Assembly: GCF_027580225.2 (NCBI RefSeq) | Contig: NC_073355.2 | Coordinates: 18,109,501 to 18,173,500, forward strand | Reading direction: 5' to 3' | Length of the DNA stretch: 64,000 nucleotides | Origin: Misgurnus anguillicaudatus | Taxonomy: Eukaryota; Chordata; Actinopteri; Cypriniformes; Cobitidae | In this document: positions 47,440-58,575 of the stretch, piece after piece | Position numbering within the stretch: the first letter of the stretch is position 1 | Layout: each line of letters begins with the position of its first letter | The notes under the pieces: model-generated | Database searches by the model: none | Told to the model about the DNA's origin: nothing | What the model saw: only the letters and a program-made list of their open reading frames with translations | Program-made: the position numbers and the translations under genes

Positions 47440-48546
47440 CGGGAGGAGAACACTGACCGTTTGACATCTTGTGAGGGTGGGTTAATGTTTATCAGGTGTG
47501 CATGTGTGTCTCCAAGCTTTTGTTCGCAGGTGTGTTCAATGTTGCTGATGAGCCAGGGGTGTAACATGATTGGAAGATTCACAGAATATAAGCGCCAGCA
47601 TGTAGCCGTTTGGGAAGGTTTTTTTTCCTTGGACGGAGAGGGGAACTGCAACGAGATAAGCTTCACCGCCGTGTGCCGATCGATACATGCAGTGACGACG
47701 ATCGCGATTGACTCCGGGCAGCGAGAGGTTCACGAGAGACAAACAACGCGCGCTACTTATTCGTGTAGAGGGAAGTGTGAACTCTCCCCGGTTACGAAAG
47801 AGTGGACATTGATGTGTAATGATTTGGGACTGATTGCTCTTCCTCTGTTTCACAGATCTGTTCTACAGTTCCGTTTTTTCTCGCTGGCCATCGTGTCCGG
47901 GAAATCGGTGGAGCCGAGAGTTCCTTGTGTATCGCTGTCATTGCCTCATCTGTAGCGCTTCCTTCCCGCACTACGAGTGCGAAGTGGGCGGGGCCGTGAG
48001 TGACGAAACTGTTGACTGTGTTTGATAAAACCCTGCTTTTTAGACATTATGATTGTGACTTTGTTGCTTATGTAAAGTCTTCCTGATTTTGTGGGATATT
48101 GGCTGCTCGCCTGTGTTTGATGTATAATTGTGAATTGTGTTTAGAGCTTCTATACTGATCAAACCAAATTAGTCATATTATTTCTAAATGTGTGGGGTTA
48201 ATTTTGCAGTATTTACACTGATTTAAAATTTGTTATTTGCCCTTGCTGTGTAAATCTCACGTGTGACTGTTTGCCGTGTTATGACTTTATTGGTGTGATT
48301 TGTTGAGATAGCCCTTTTCATTCACCGTCTAACCAGGGGGCGCCAGATTGTGATTATTCCCTAACCCTTGAATTTGAATAACCATATATAATTCTTTCCC
48401 TTTTAAATTGTGTTTTATGCTGTTTGTTTGTTCTAAAATTGTGTATTAATAAATTTTGTACTTTTATATGACTTTTGGTGTAAGCCTGTTACTTGTGTAT
48501 AACAAGGGTGAGGATCCCTGCATGTAGTTGAATTAAGTTCTCTACA
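47435..48546 (+). repeat. 5' LTR of second gypsy element
   Basis: Starts TGTAACGGGAGGAG. The end is placed at TACA (48543-48546) because a GACGTAGTCGGCAGGAT primer-site-like stretch follows at ~48553. Confidence 0.85.
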
Positions 48547-48550
48547 CTAT

Positions 48551-48570
48551 TTTGACGTAGTCGGCAGGAT
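48551..48570 (+). promoter_or_regulatory. Candidate primer binding site
   Basis: TTTGACGTAGTCGGCAGGAT a few bases after the LTR end, similar in position to gypsy primer sites. The usual TGG start appears as TGA. Confidence 0.5.
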
Positions 48571-48572
48571 CC

Positions 48573-49760
48573 TTGACATACACAAGTAATATGAGTCACG
48601 GCGAGCAGCCTCAGGTAAATGCATTTATGCCATGGTGTATGGGGGGGCCATGGGTCCCAAAATTTGGTGAAGGGGGGCCCTCTAAATTTCAAGAATGGAG
48701 AAACCAAATTGAGGCTTTTATTCGGGCTCAGGGGCTGAATGAGGTGCAGCGGGTTGATTTTGTACTGAGTGCATTGGAGGGGAATGCTAAAAAGGAAATT
48801 ATACTATTGGCTGAAGGAGAACGAAATACTGATGTAAAAATTCTAGATGCCTTAGCTTCATTGTATGGTGGTCAACAGTCTGTGGCTCAACTACGTATCC
48901 AGTTCTTTAATTGTAAACAGCAACCAGGGGAGGGGGTAGGACCATTTACCCTCTGTCTACGTGAACTGCATCAGAGGTGGCGGGCTAGGGAACCCCTGAC
49001 TGCTGGAACAGATGATGAATTGCTGCGAACTCAATGCATCATGGGTCTAAGGCATGGACTGATAAAGCAGGAATTGTCAAGACAGATCCGCTGGGCCCCA
49101 ACATCCACATTTGCTGATACTTGTAGCGAAGCAAAAGCGCTAGAACAGGAACTGGCCCCAGAGGAAGAGGTTCAGGTTTGTCCAACCTTTTCGACCCCTC
49201 CATCAAGGCCAGCAGCGACACCAACTGGAGTGGAGGACGAAAGGATGAGTGCTTCTGACTGGCAACAAATGAAGGATTCATTGCGAACTGAATTACAACA
49301 GGAATTAAAGGAACAGGGGCGAAGGATCCCATGCATAATAGATACTGGCTCTCAGGTTACACTCTTTAGCCATGCCCTGTTCCAGCGTCATTTTAGCAAT
49401 GAATGTATACAAGATCCCAGTCAAATATCTTGGTTGGCGTTGAGAGCCGCCAATAGACTTCAGATCCCTTATGTGGGTTATGCCGTGCTGAATTTTAACA
49501 TTGGAGGCGTGGAAGTGCATGAGAAGGGGGTGGTCATCGTACGAGACGACTGCATAAACACAGAATATGGACTTTTAGGTATGAATGTTGTGGCAGACTG
49601 TTGGGCGGGCATTTTCCAGGGTAGACACCCTGGTATTGCAGCTTTTAAATCTGTGTTCTCCCCTTCTGCAGAGAAAGCATGGGATGCAGCCTTCGCCGCC
49701 TGCCAGAGAGTAAACAGCTCTATGCCTGAGGTGGAGCTCCAAGGTGTAGCTAAGCTTTAG
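48573..49760 (+). CDS. gag: Gag-protease fusion, internally deleted
   Basis: 395 residues; the ATG at 48591 (MSHGEQPQ) is an equally likely start. Residues ~35-190 resemble gypsy capsid (KFQEWRNQIEAF, VDFVLSALEG, LRELHQRW). The frame then passes from KEQGRR directly into protease CIIDTGSQVTLF (D257), with no CCHC knuckle between, so an internal deletion probably removed it. The protease region continues to ~395 and stops; pol is in another frame. Gag from this copy is unlikely to package RNA well. Confidence 0.82.
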   Translation: MTYTSNMSHGEQPQVNAFMPWCMGGPWVPKFGEGGPSKFQEWRNQIEAFIRAQGLNEVQRVDFVLSALEGNAKKEIILLAEGERNTDVKILDALASLYGGQQSVAQLRIQFFNCKQQPGEGVGPFTLCLRELHQRWRAREPLTAGTDDELLRTQCIMGLRHGLIKQELSRQIRWAPTSTFADTCSEAKALEQELAPEEEVQVCPTFSTPPSRPAATPTGVEDERMSASDWQQMKDSLRTELQQELKEQGRRIPCIIDTGSQVTLFSHALFQRHFSNECIQDPSQISWLALRAANRLQIPYVGYAVLNFNIGGVEVHEKGVVIVRDDCINTEYGLLGMNVVADCWAGIFQGRHPGIAAFKSVFSPSAEKAWDAAFAACQRVNSSMPEVELQGVAKL

Positions 49761-49990
49761 AGACAACCACCTGTAGTACTACCCCCAGGAAGCGAGATGA
49801 TTATCTGGGTTCACGTCCCACAAGCTACTAACCAGCCTAATTGTGCCGTCTTTGAAGGGTTGGATCACCATGGCTGGAGTGGTGTGTTGCTAGATCGCTG
49901 AGCTGGGTACAAGATGGGAAGGTTCCCCTACGTGTCTGCAATCCTAACCCATTCCCCCTGGAGCTGCCACAACGGCGCCCCCTTGCTTCA

Positions 49991-52900
49991 GTGACCCAGA
50001 TAGATTCAAGGAACATAAAGGGGCGTTCCAGACTGGTGCTACGAAACATCGAACCCCAGTTGGTTGAAATTGATGTTATGCACGTAGAACAGACGCAGAC
50101 TGGAGATCACCCAGCCTTTGAGTTGTGTGGTGAGGACCTGACCGGGGGCCAGCAAGCCCAACTGGCCGCCCTCCTACGGAAGTGGTCCCAGGTATTTGCA
50201 GCCCATGAAGACGACTTTGGGAAGACTGCAGTTGTCACCCACCAGATCCCCACAGGCACAGCTCCACCGATTCGAGAAAGGTACCGACCAGTCCCTCCTA
50301 ACCTTTACCCCGACTTAAGGGCACTACTACAAGGAATGTTGGAGAGTGGCATTGTAAAAGAGAGTTCAAGTCCGTGGGCTGCCCCAGTTGTTCTGGCGAA
50401 GAAAAAGGATGGGTCGTGGAGGTTCTGCGTAGATTATCGCAGGCTTAATGCAGTAACTCATAAAGATTCCTTCCCACTGCCACGTATAGAAGAATCCCTC
50501 ACAAGCCTCACCAAGGCCCAGTGGTCCTCAACTCTGGATCTGGCAAGCGGGTACTGGCAGGTGGAAGTGTCACCTGCAGACCAAGAAAAGACTGCCTTTA
50601 CCACGCCCTTTGGTCTATACCAGTTTGAACGCATGCCTTTTGGCCTTTGTAATGCTCCGGCCACGTTTCAGAGGCTAATGCAACGCTGCCTGGGTGCTCA
50701 GGTTTATGACTCTCTCCTCATTTACCTGGATGATGTCATTGTGTATTCGCCCAACTTCAACACCCACATACAGCATCTTGAGCAGGTCTTTCGTTGCCTC
50801 CAGGAGCATGGCCTAAAGCTGCAACCTCGCAAATGCCATCTGTTCCAGAAAAAGGTGACCTATCTAGGACATGTAGTCAGCGGCCAGGGGGTAGCAACGG
50901 ACCCAGAGAAAACTGCAGTTGTTCGTAACTGGGCTATACCAACAACAGTGAAGCAGGCGCATTCATTCTTGGGGTTCGCAGGATATTATCGGAGGTTTAT
51001 CCCTGCTTTCTCAAAAGTAGCCGCCCCCCTTAACCAGCTCCTGCAAGGAAGTGCCCAACGCCCCTCCTTGGCCATCCAATGGACCCCTGAGTGCCAGGTC
51101 GCTTTTGAGTCCCTAAAACGAGCCCTCCTCAGTGCCCCAATACTGGCCTATGCTGATTTTCAACTTCCATTTCGACTATATACAGACGCAAGTCTGAATG
51201 GCCTTGGAGCTGTCCTTGCTCAAGTCCAAGAGGGCAGGGAGAGGGTTATAGCCTATGCCAGCCGTAGCCTCCATCCCTCAGAGCGCAGTGACCAAAACTA
51301 TAGCTCCTTGAAGTTAGAGTTGTTGGCCTTGAAGTGGGCCATCACAGAGAAATTCAAGGACTACCTGTGGGGAGCTCAGGTTACGGTATACACCGATAAC
51401 AACCCTTTAGTCCATCTGGAGACTGCAAAACTGGGGGCGACGGAACAGAGGTGGGTGGCCCAGCTAGCAAATTATTCCTACGAAATCCGCTATCGACCAG
51501 GAACTGCTAATAGGAATGCAGATGTGCTTTCTCGAATACCAGGGGAGACGGCAGACATTGCGGTACATGCAGCACAGGGCATCACACCTCCCCAGTCACC
51601 CGGGAGGGTGGGCCGATGGGAGCATCAGCAGAAGATGGACCCTGACCTGCGGCAGTTGCACATCTGGAAAACACAGGGTGAGCCCCCAATGATAAATGAC
51701 CCTTCTGTTTTATCTCTACAGCTCCGTTGCTTGCTGAGGGAGTGGGACCGGCTGGAATTCCATAATGGTGCCCTTGCTAGACTTGTCACTGAGCCAGACA
51801 CCGGAGCCCCAGTGCAACAACTCATTGTGCCAGTAGCTCAAGCTCGACAAGTGTGGGAAGAATATCATAAGGCTGCATGTCATGCAGGTGGCGACAAAAT
51901 GGTTTCACTACTGCGGAGGAGATTCTACTGGGTGGGGATGAGCACAAATGCCAGAACGTGGGCGGCCGAATGTCTTAACTGTGTGGTAGGCAAACGGGGA
52001 GTATCACAAAAAGCGCCCTTATGTCCCATCTCTGTCAGTTACCCTTTTGAAATTGTGGCAATAGACTATCTGTCCCTGGGGAGGCCTTCTGACACTTTTC
52101 AATATATCCTTGTGATTACAGATTTGTTCTCCCGCTACGCATTGGCAGTGCCCACCAAAGATCAATCTGCTCCCACTACGGCCAAGGCTTTATGGACAGC
52201 ACTCATTCTTCCATTTGGTTGCCCAGAGCGTATCCTCAGCGACCAAGGGGGAGCGTTTGAGTCAGACCTGATGTACCAGCTTTGTGCAGTGTATGGTTAT
52301 AAGAAGAGTCGCACTACGCCCTACCACCCACAGGGCAACGGAGTTTGTGAACGGTTTAACCGTACCCTCCTTTCCCTCCTGAGCACTATGGATGCAGACT
52401 CTCACGCTAAATGGCCCAGCCAGTTGCCGGCTCTCTTGCAAGCTTACAACAACACTACTCACTCAAGCACTGGGATGACCCCTCATTATGTGCTTTTTGG
52501 CCGCCATGCTAGACTGCCAGTGGATGTGCTCCATGAGGCCGCACCGTCGCAGTACCGGGATGATGTGGAGGGCTGGGTCAGGAACCATCATCAAACCCTC
52601 CTTCAAGCTTATGCCACCGTACGCAACAATGTTGAACGTTGCCAGCAGTGGAACCAAACTAGCTACAACAAGCATGCCAGGACCTTGCCACTGTTACCGA
52701 GGGAGAGGGTACTGCTAAGGAACTTCAGCCGGAGAGCCAAAGGAAAACTAGCCCCGCAATGGCTCCCTACACCCTTTGTAGTGGTGGGCCAACCACGCAA
52801 AGATCAACCGGTCTTTAGCATTCGCCCTGAGACGAAAGAGGGCCCCATTCGAACAATTCACCGCAATAACCTACGACCCTGTCCTGGGGATCAACAAGCG

Positions 52901-53359
52901 ACCAGCCATAGTGAAGAGGGTTGCTCCAGCGAAAGTCAGTATCCCAACCGACGCAGCCTCGGGCAGCACCACTGGCCTTTCACTTCCCCAGCTCCACTTA
53001 CTTTTGCTCCCCAACACCAAGCCGACCCTCTAGAACAACACCATCGGCCCTCCGCCCCTCTAGCCTCACCCCATTTGGCCCCCCAACTCCAGATTGATGC
53101 TCTAAATCCTCGCTGTGAGCCAGTGGACTTAACAATTGGTATTTCCCCTCCATATGCACCAGTCATACAAGCCCATGAAGCCCCTGGGTTTGACATAGAC
53201 ACTCTGCCTCCTGTTGAGCGGGACCCAGTAATGTTGCCTCCTGTAGTTACGAGTCACGACCCCGCCCTAGAGCTTGTTGCAGAAATCGGTAACCAGGACT
53301 CTCGTCGATACCCCTTGCGTGCTACTCGGGGCACAAAACCTGCACGCTACAAACCCTAA
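49991..53359 (+). CDS. pol: Pol (RT, RNase H, integrase), open
   Basis: 1122 codons from the first ATG; the true upstream part is lost to the stop and frameshift at 49758-49990, so the start is nominal. RT: KKKDGSWRFCVDYRRLN and YLDD at 245-248. RNase H: YTDAS with D399. Integrase zinc finger: H-x-H type (HKAACHAGG) then CLNCVVG. Core: D692 (IDYLS), D751 (SDQGG), E787 (ERFNRT), 35 residues between the last two. A proline/histidine-rich tail follows. The long open frame suggests moderate age despite the gag damage. Confidence 0.9.
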   Translation: MTQIDSRNIKGRSRLVLRNIEPQLVEIDVMHVEQTQTGDHPAFELCGEDLTGGQQAQLAALLRKWSQVFAAHEDDFGKTAVVTHQIPTGTAPPIRERYRPVPPNLYPDLRALLQGMLESGIVKESSSPWAAPVVLAKKKDGSWRFCVDYRRLNAVTHKDSFPLPRIEESLTSLTKAQWSSTLDLASGYWQVEVSPADQEKTAFTTPFGLYQFERMPFGLCNAPATFQRLMQRCLGAQVYDSLLIYLDDVIVYSPNFNTHIQHLEQVFRCLQEHGLKLQPRKCHLFQKKVTYLGHVVSGQGVATDPEKTAVVRNWAIPTTVKQAHSFLGFAGYYRRFIPAFSKVAAPLNQLLQGSAQRPSLAIQWTPECQVAFESLKRALLSAPILAYADFQLPFRLYTDASLNGLGAVLAQVQEGRERVIAYASRSLHPSERSDQNYSSLKLELLALKWAITEKFKDYLWGAQVTVYTDNNPLVHLETAKLGATEQRWVAQLANYSYEIRYRPGTANRNADVLSRIPGETADIAVHAAQGITPPQSPGRVGRWEHQQKMDPDLRQLHIWKTQGEPPMINDPSVLSLQLRCLLREWDRLEFHNGALARLVTEPDTGAPVQQLIVPVAQARQVWEEYHKAACHAGGDKMVSLLRRRFYWVGMSTNARTWAAECLNCVVGKRGVSQKAPLCPISVSYPFEIVAIDYLSLGRPSDTFQYILVITDLFSRYALAVPTKDQSAPTTAKALWTALILPFGCPERILSDQGGAFESDLMYQLCAVYGYKKSRTTPYHPQGNGVCERFNRTLLSLLSTMDADSHAKWPSQLPALLQAYNNTTHSSTGMTPHYVLFGRHARLPVDVLHEAAPSQYRDDVEGWVRNHHQTLLQAYATVRNNVERCQQWNQTSYNKHARTLPLLPRERVLLRNFSRRAKGKLAPQWLPTPFVVVGQPRKDQPVFSIRPETKEGPIRTIHRNNLRPCPGDQQATSHSEEGCSSESQYPNRRSLGQHHWPFTSPAPLTFAPQHQADPLEQHHRPSAPLASPHLAPQLQIDALNPRCEPVDLTIGISPPYAPVIQAHEAPGFDIDTLPPVERDPVMLPPVVTSHDPALELVAEIGNQDSRRYPLRATRGTKPARYKP

Positions 53360-53446
53360 CTGTCTGGACACCCCGTGGCCTTGGACTCTCTGCTTGGCTT
53401 TTAAGGACTATGTTCGGGCCTACCATTGTTAAAGGCGGGGGGAAAA

Positions 53447-54139
53447 TGTAACGGGAGGAGAACACTGACCGTTTGACATCTTGTGAGGGTGGGTTAATGT
53501 TTATCAGGTGTGCATGTGTGTCTCCAAGCTTTTGTTCGCAGGTGTGTTCAATGTTGCTGATGAGCCAGGGGTGTAACATGATTGGAAGATTCACAGAATA
53601 TAAGCGCCAGCATGCAGCCCTTTCTGAATTTTTTTTCTTTGACGGAGAGGGGAACTGCAAAGAGATAAGCTTCACCGCCGTGTGCCGATCGAGTGGGTAT
53701 TCATGCAGTGACGACGATCGCGATTGACTCCGGGCAGTGAGAGGTCCACGAGAGACAAACAACGCGCGCTACTTATTCGTGTAGAGGAAAGTGTGAACTC
53801 TCCCCGGTTACGAAAGAGTGGACATTGATGTGTAACGATTTGGGACTGATTGCTCTTCCTCTGTTTCACAGATCTGTTCTACAGTTTCGGTTTTTCTCGC
53901 TGGCCATCGTGTCCGGGAAATCGTTGGAGCCGAGAGTTCCTTGTGTATCGCTGTCATTGCCTCATCTGTAGCGCTTCCTTCCCGCACTACGAGTGCGAAG
54001 TGGGCGGGGCCGTGAGTGACGAAACTGTTGACTGTGTTTGATAAAACCCTGCTTTTTAGACATTATGATTGTGACTTTGTTGCTTATGTAAAGTCTTCCT
54101 GATTTTGTGGGATATTGGCTGCTCACCTGTGTTTGATGT
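53447..54139 (+). repeat. 3' LTR of second gypsy element, truncated
   Basis: Matches 47435 onward up to the GTTTGATGTA at ~54130-54139, then diverges. The last ~420 bp of the LTR are missing. An indel lies near 53690 (GAGTGGGTATT against GATAC in the 5' LTR). Confidence 0.88.
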
Positions 54140-54366
54140 AGTTGCCCCTCCCACAAGAAGCGGATTTTGCTTCGGACGCGCGCCAAATGCTTGCTTCTTC
54201 CGCGCGTCTACTCCGCTCTACACGCGCAAATGCATTCAAAGTGTTCAAGCGACAAACTAGGCGCGGTAGACGCGATTTTAACGCCCAAAATGCGTTTGGT
54301 GTAAACCCTGCATTAGACTAGCTCTAAGTGGGCCCATAAAGGACCATCGTAGACTTGCTTGCAGGG
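54140..54366. other. Sequence replacing the LTR end
   Basis: Starts TTGCCCCTCCCACAAGAAGCG, contains CGCGCG-rich repeats, and ends with the right CCCTGCAAG arm. It probably belongs to another DNA element. Confidence 0.5.
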
Positions 54367-54774
54367 TCAGGGAACCAAAAATAGTTTCAGATATCTCAGA
54401 AGCAGCTTCAGAAAATCCCTTACAAATATTAACCATGGTTTCTACACCTTTACTATAATTAAACCATTGTTAATTTCATGAGGGCTGTGATGTTGACAAA
54501 AAGGGGAGCCTGGCATGGCTGTGCATGTTAATGTAAGTAAATATTATGTTCTTTTTTATCTATTTTAATATTGATCAACTTTATAGACAAGTTTCATAAT
54601 GCCGGGAGAAGTTAAAAACTCTCAATTTTGTTGTGGCTTAAGTGTTTTTGATTTGTTGTTTGTGTCTTAATGCAGACTTTGCTGTGCTTTGTAAATTTCA
54701 AAGTGTTTCTTTAGACCACTATCCCTGTTATAAAGTGGGGAAAAGGCCAAAAATGACATTCTAAAAAGTCTCAC
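54367..54774 (-). other. Intron 4 remnant of receptor pseudogene
   Basis: 54540-54774 aligns with 27040-27318 of the active gene (e.g. TTTCATAATGCCGGGAGAAG, TTGTGGCTTAAGTG). No gene before that. Confidence 0.7.
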
Positions 54775-55398
54775 CTTTCTATGATGACAAAGGGCCTCAT
54801 TTATAAAGCGTGCGTATGCACAGATTTGATCGTAAAGTGTGCGTAGGCAAAAATCCACTGCAAAGTCCATATTTACGCAGCATTTTATAAATGAGGCCCA
54901 AAGTCTGGAGTACAAAAGAAATCTTTTTGAACTGTAAATGTGTTAATGTCACAAAAATCTTCAGGGTGCCATTTTTCCCTGCCTTCCACTGCTTCAAAAG
55001 TGTTTGAACTTTGAGAAGATTGACATAAAAAAAGTATATAATTTATGACCTATGAGTTTTCAGTGAAAATGTAACCAAAGAATTTTACAACACTTACAGT
55101 TCTCATTTTAAGAGAGATAGTCTGAGCTTTCTCATTCTGTGGATAAAAGCAAATGTTTAGTGATGAACCACAACTGCTTGACATCTAAGATTCTGTAATG
55201 ATCCATATAAAGAGAGTAAATCATGCTTGACTCATCCCACATCTGTGATCGAGGTCACAAACAAAAACATGAAAGGCCCGCCTTTTCAATATATTGCTTT
55301 TTTCATACAAAGCCAAGTCAAACGCATCAGACAGCCTATAAGCCGAGGAATAATCATTATAATTGCATATTTTTCCATTAGCAGACATCCAACCTGCA
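54775..55398 (-). pseudogene. Receptor pseudogene, exons 4, 3 and 2
   Basis: Exon 4 is split by a 108-bp MITE (54792-54899) and otherwise scrambled. Exon 3 (55096-55134) has lost 6 bp, reading NEKAQTISLKMRT. Exon 2 (~55238-55395) keeps WMSANGKICNYNDYSSAY but a deletion puts LFVTSITDV out of frame, and the donor GT is mutated to GG at 55236-55237. Exon 1 is not recognisable. Order and strand match the exons 5-6 remnant at 37318-37722. Confidence 0.9.
54792..54899. mobile_element. 108-bp MITE, GGGCCTCAT family, TSD AAA
   Basis: Ends GGGCCTCATTTATAAA and TTTATAAATGAGGCCC; AAA at 54789-54791 and 54900-54902. Smallest member of the family. Removing it and one AAA restores alignment with exon 4 of the active gene. 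Confidence 0.92.
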
Positions 55399-55412
55399 AA
55401 CATGACACTTAT

Positions 55413-55876
55413 TATAAAACGGTTAGTTCCAATCCTTGATTCTGATTGGTCAATAGGTGTGCTTTATTCACAATAAAGCACTGCTATGACCGCTTCACCC
55501 AACGGTTCTATTTAATATCACTGCGCCCTTAGCAACACCCTTAGCAACACATAAACATATAATGAGACAAAGTCTGAGAGCAGTTTGTTGTTTTTATTTG
55601 AGCTTCCATGTTGTTGTTTGCTTCAGGGACTATTTTCTCTAGCGGAAGGAATGCTTTTATTGATATAACTTCATGAAAGTTGCACGAATTTTTTTTACTT
55701 TAATATTGTGTGGTAACCGTTTTATAAAAGCAATAAGGTACTCGAGGCAAGTGCTGTATCGTGAATAAGTAACGGCTGAAGGGGTTGCAGGCACTCCGCT
55801 TCGCGTCATGCCTAACAACGCCCTTCAGCCGTTACTTATTCACGATGCAGCGCAGCCTCTCGTACCTTATTGCTTA
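55413..55876. mobile_element. Insertion with strong palindrome in pseudogene intron 1
   Basis: Absent from the active gene between 27885 and 27890. Contains an inverted repeat: 55729-55780 (AAGGTACTCGAGGC, CGTGAATAAGTAACGGC) against 55819-55873. Left end CGGTTAGTTCCAATCC. Confidence 0.65.
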
Positions 55877-56156
55877 CATATAACACAGCTCAAATATATT
55901 CACCATGCAAACAGTAAGCAAAGTATGTTTTTGTTAAAAGTTTTCTACTTAACACTTTTGGTCTGCAACACAGACGCAAATACACAGACAAGAACCAAAC
56001 CACATAATCAGTAGTTATTAAAAACCTGTTTGAGATACTTTTGAGGATGAAGATTCACTTTGGTGTCATTTGCTGTCATCTTACTGTTGTTCTGTCACTA
56101 TAAAGTTTTATTTAAATTATTTAAAATATAAACACACATTTGGGGCAATGTGTGCC

Positions 56157-56655
56157 CAGGTTTTATTGTCTTATGTAGATGTTTTGTAGTTTCAGCTGAT
56201 AATGAGTGGAACAAGCACTGGAGCCTAAATAAATATTAACTTAACAACACAATATTATAATATATTCAATATAAAAACAATACATATACAACGGAAATAT
56301 AATCCTTTTAAATAACAATTCAATTGCACACGATTTACCTCAGGAAAAGAAATTGCATGCAGAGAATGCCCAAAAATTATCATAGGGGTAAGAGTCCTTC
56401 AACACAAATACTGGAGGGCACAGTACATCTGCTTGCAAATTAAATCTATCATTAATTCATATTTGATGAAAGCTAGGACATTATTATTGAGAGATTATTC
56501 AGTCGACATGATCATGTTGGTGTGGTTTTCTTTATCTGTGTATTTCCGTGAGAACACTGAATTGCTCTCTCTGTGCCAGTGGCATTTCTAGTAAATGTAG
56601 TTATGATCAGTGGGGTAGATTACATTCGATTAATAGAGTCAGATAAACATATAAC
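56157..56655 (-). other. Upstream block of receptor pseudogene
   Basis: Close copy of 36607-37060, here still contiguous with the sequence upstream of exon 1. Serves as the empty-site reference for the 8.2-kb insertion. Confidence 0.75.
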
Positions 56656-58567
56656 CTGTGAGTCATGCGGTACAGGATTTCTCAAAAGGTCCCACTGAGC
56701 AAGGTGTCTCAAAAAGGCGTCATTTCGACGTCCCATGAGGAGCCAGAATGAAAGTTTTTATGACGTCTTTTTATGACGTGTTCTGAACATCCAATATTGA
56801 TATCAAGGGGACCTCCACGCAAAGTAAAACTATTTAAAATGTGGCTATTTTAGGCATTATATGTTTATATATAATCTTTGTATATGAATAAATGTTCAAA
56901 AATATTGCATATAGATAACTCCAAAATATACAAGTTCCAACTTAACTATCTGCGTCTGCAATCTCGCTGTCTCATGCTCTCTCTCTTTCTCTCTCTTGCT
57001 TTCTCACTCTTAAAATTGATGCGTTAAAATTTTACACAAAATATGTGTAAAAGGATTCCAACACATTTTTGTGTTAGAACTGACACATAATGTGTAAATA
57101 TTATGCTTAACTGCTTACACAATGAATGTGTAAAACACTTTTAAAAGTACACCATAAAATAAAATGCATAATTATTGTAATTTAATGACGATTTATGTTT
57201 AAACGAAGTAACAAAATAAAATATATCTACTGTTAACCAAAATATATCTACTGTTAACCATTACTACCACATAACAGCCAGCGGGGATTTTCATAAGGAC
57301 TTGCCGAGATCAAGCTGCGTTGGGCGGGGTACATGAGCGCTGAGTATCCGGTGGTTGTTTGGATCAGAACTCCGAAAGAGTCTGAGCAGATCTTTTAATA
57401 AACGCTATCTTTATTAACCAACCGCACATTTGATCTTTTTATACATACATAAATAGCTTTTGAATATACATTTTGTGACACAATAAGAGTAATATTTCAA
57501 ACATTATGCAGGCGTTCTCTTCCATTGGTGGCTGTCGTAAGTTCACACGAGTCAGCTGATGACGCTTCACATGGACAGATAACTACGCATTGTTGTATAT
57601 TTTATTTTTTTGCGTGTGTTATTATTATTTTATTATTATGAAATTCATGAACATTATTATTGAGCCTTGGCAGTCTATTTTGTATTTGTTTTATTGAGGA
57701 GAAAAAACAGACAAGAACGCATATTGTTGCGCCTGCGCTGTGACGTTCTTTATTCAACCGCATTTCCAGTCAAGAGGTCAAGAATGTTCCTGTCTGCATC
57801 AGGTAAGAATTTAAATTAAAAATTACAGTTATAATATAATATCTATTTATCATATAGTGTAAGAAACATTCGCATTAATTGTGCAGGAGACTGTTAATTT
57901 AAACTTTATTGTGGTAACGTTAAATGCTCGCTCGTTTTGCAAAGCTACGTTTGGAGATTCATGTTAACAGTCATTGTTTAGTGAAAGGCACATTGGACTA
58001 CGGGTTAGTATGTGTGACACTTGCAGCACTTTAACGTAAATCTTAAACATCGTGTCCTAAATAGACGTGACACGCGGTAACGGGTTTCTTTTCAGTTTAT
58101 GTCCTGACGTTAAGGACGGGATATTATAAATTACGCCTTTCGATTATCACGACGCCTCGTCGCGTTTGGTTAAGCACATGGTGGAACAGTATGCACGTCA
58201 CTGTACCTAACGTACTGTACACCTGTGAGCGGCATGACGAGACAAAAGACGGTAAAACTCATTATTAATCGGTGATGCTGTACATGCACCGCCACATTTT
58301 ATAATGTTTTTTTATTTCGTGTCGCGCCCCTCGCGTTCAATATAAAGTTAGACATTACGCAATTACTGGGAGAGTAACTGTTATATTGGTCTAATGGTAA
58401 GGAGTCAAACTTCATGAACCTTTCACTGAACCTAAGGCTGAAGTGCTGAATAAAATGGGTGTAGTTTTGTGCTAACTTACTAGATGTAAAGTGTTTTTTT
58501 TTTTGCACTATTGAGTTATAAATACTGCCCAGTAATACTTAACTAGATGTAAATCACAATTCTTGTG
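56656..58567. other. Intergenic, no firm gene
   Basis: Holds TGACGTC-like repeats near 56730-56780 and a short ATGTTCCTGTCTGCATCAG with a good donor at 57784-57803 that could be a first exon of a plus-strand transcript. Nothing downstream joins it convincingly. Confidence 0.3.
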
Positions 58568-58575
58568 TCAATGTT

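Larger units (their letters stand above)
47435..54139 (+). mobile_element. Second Ty3/gypsy element, 3' LTR truncated
   Basis: 5' LTR 47435-48546, gag-protease frame 48573-49760, pol 49991-53359, partial 3' LTR 53447-54139. Different lineage from the first element (YLDD, DD35E integrase, no frameshift signal). LTRs differ by several substitutions and an indel. Gag lacks a zinc knuckle, protease is cut short by a stop, and the 3' LTR ends early. It sits inside intron 4 of the receptor pseudogene. Confidence 0.95.

Noticed and set aside
47461..47955. 164-codon open frame in the LTR of the second gypsy
   Set aside because: Repeated with frame breaks in the other LTR (53473-53727, 53850-54041); no protein features.
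54792..54899. Hairpin as a microRNA precursor
   Set aside because: The stem is the terminal repeat of a MITE with a 3-bp duplication and sister copies; no independent evidence for processing.
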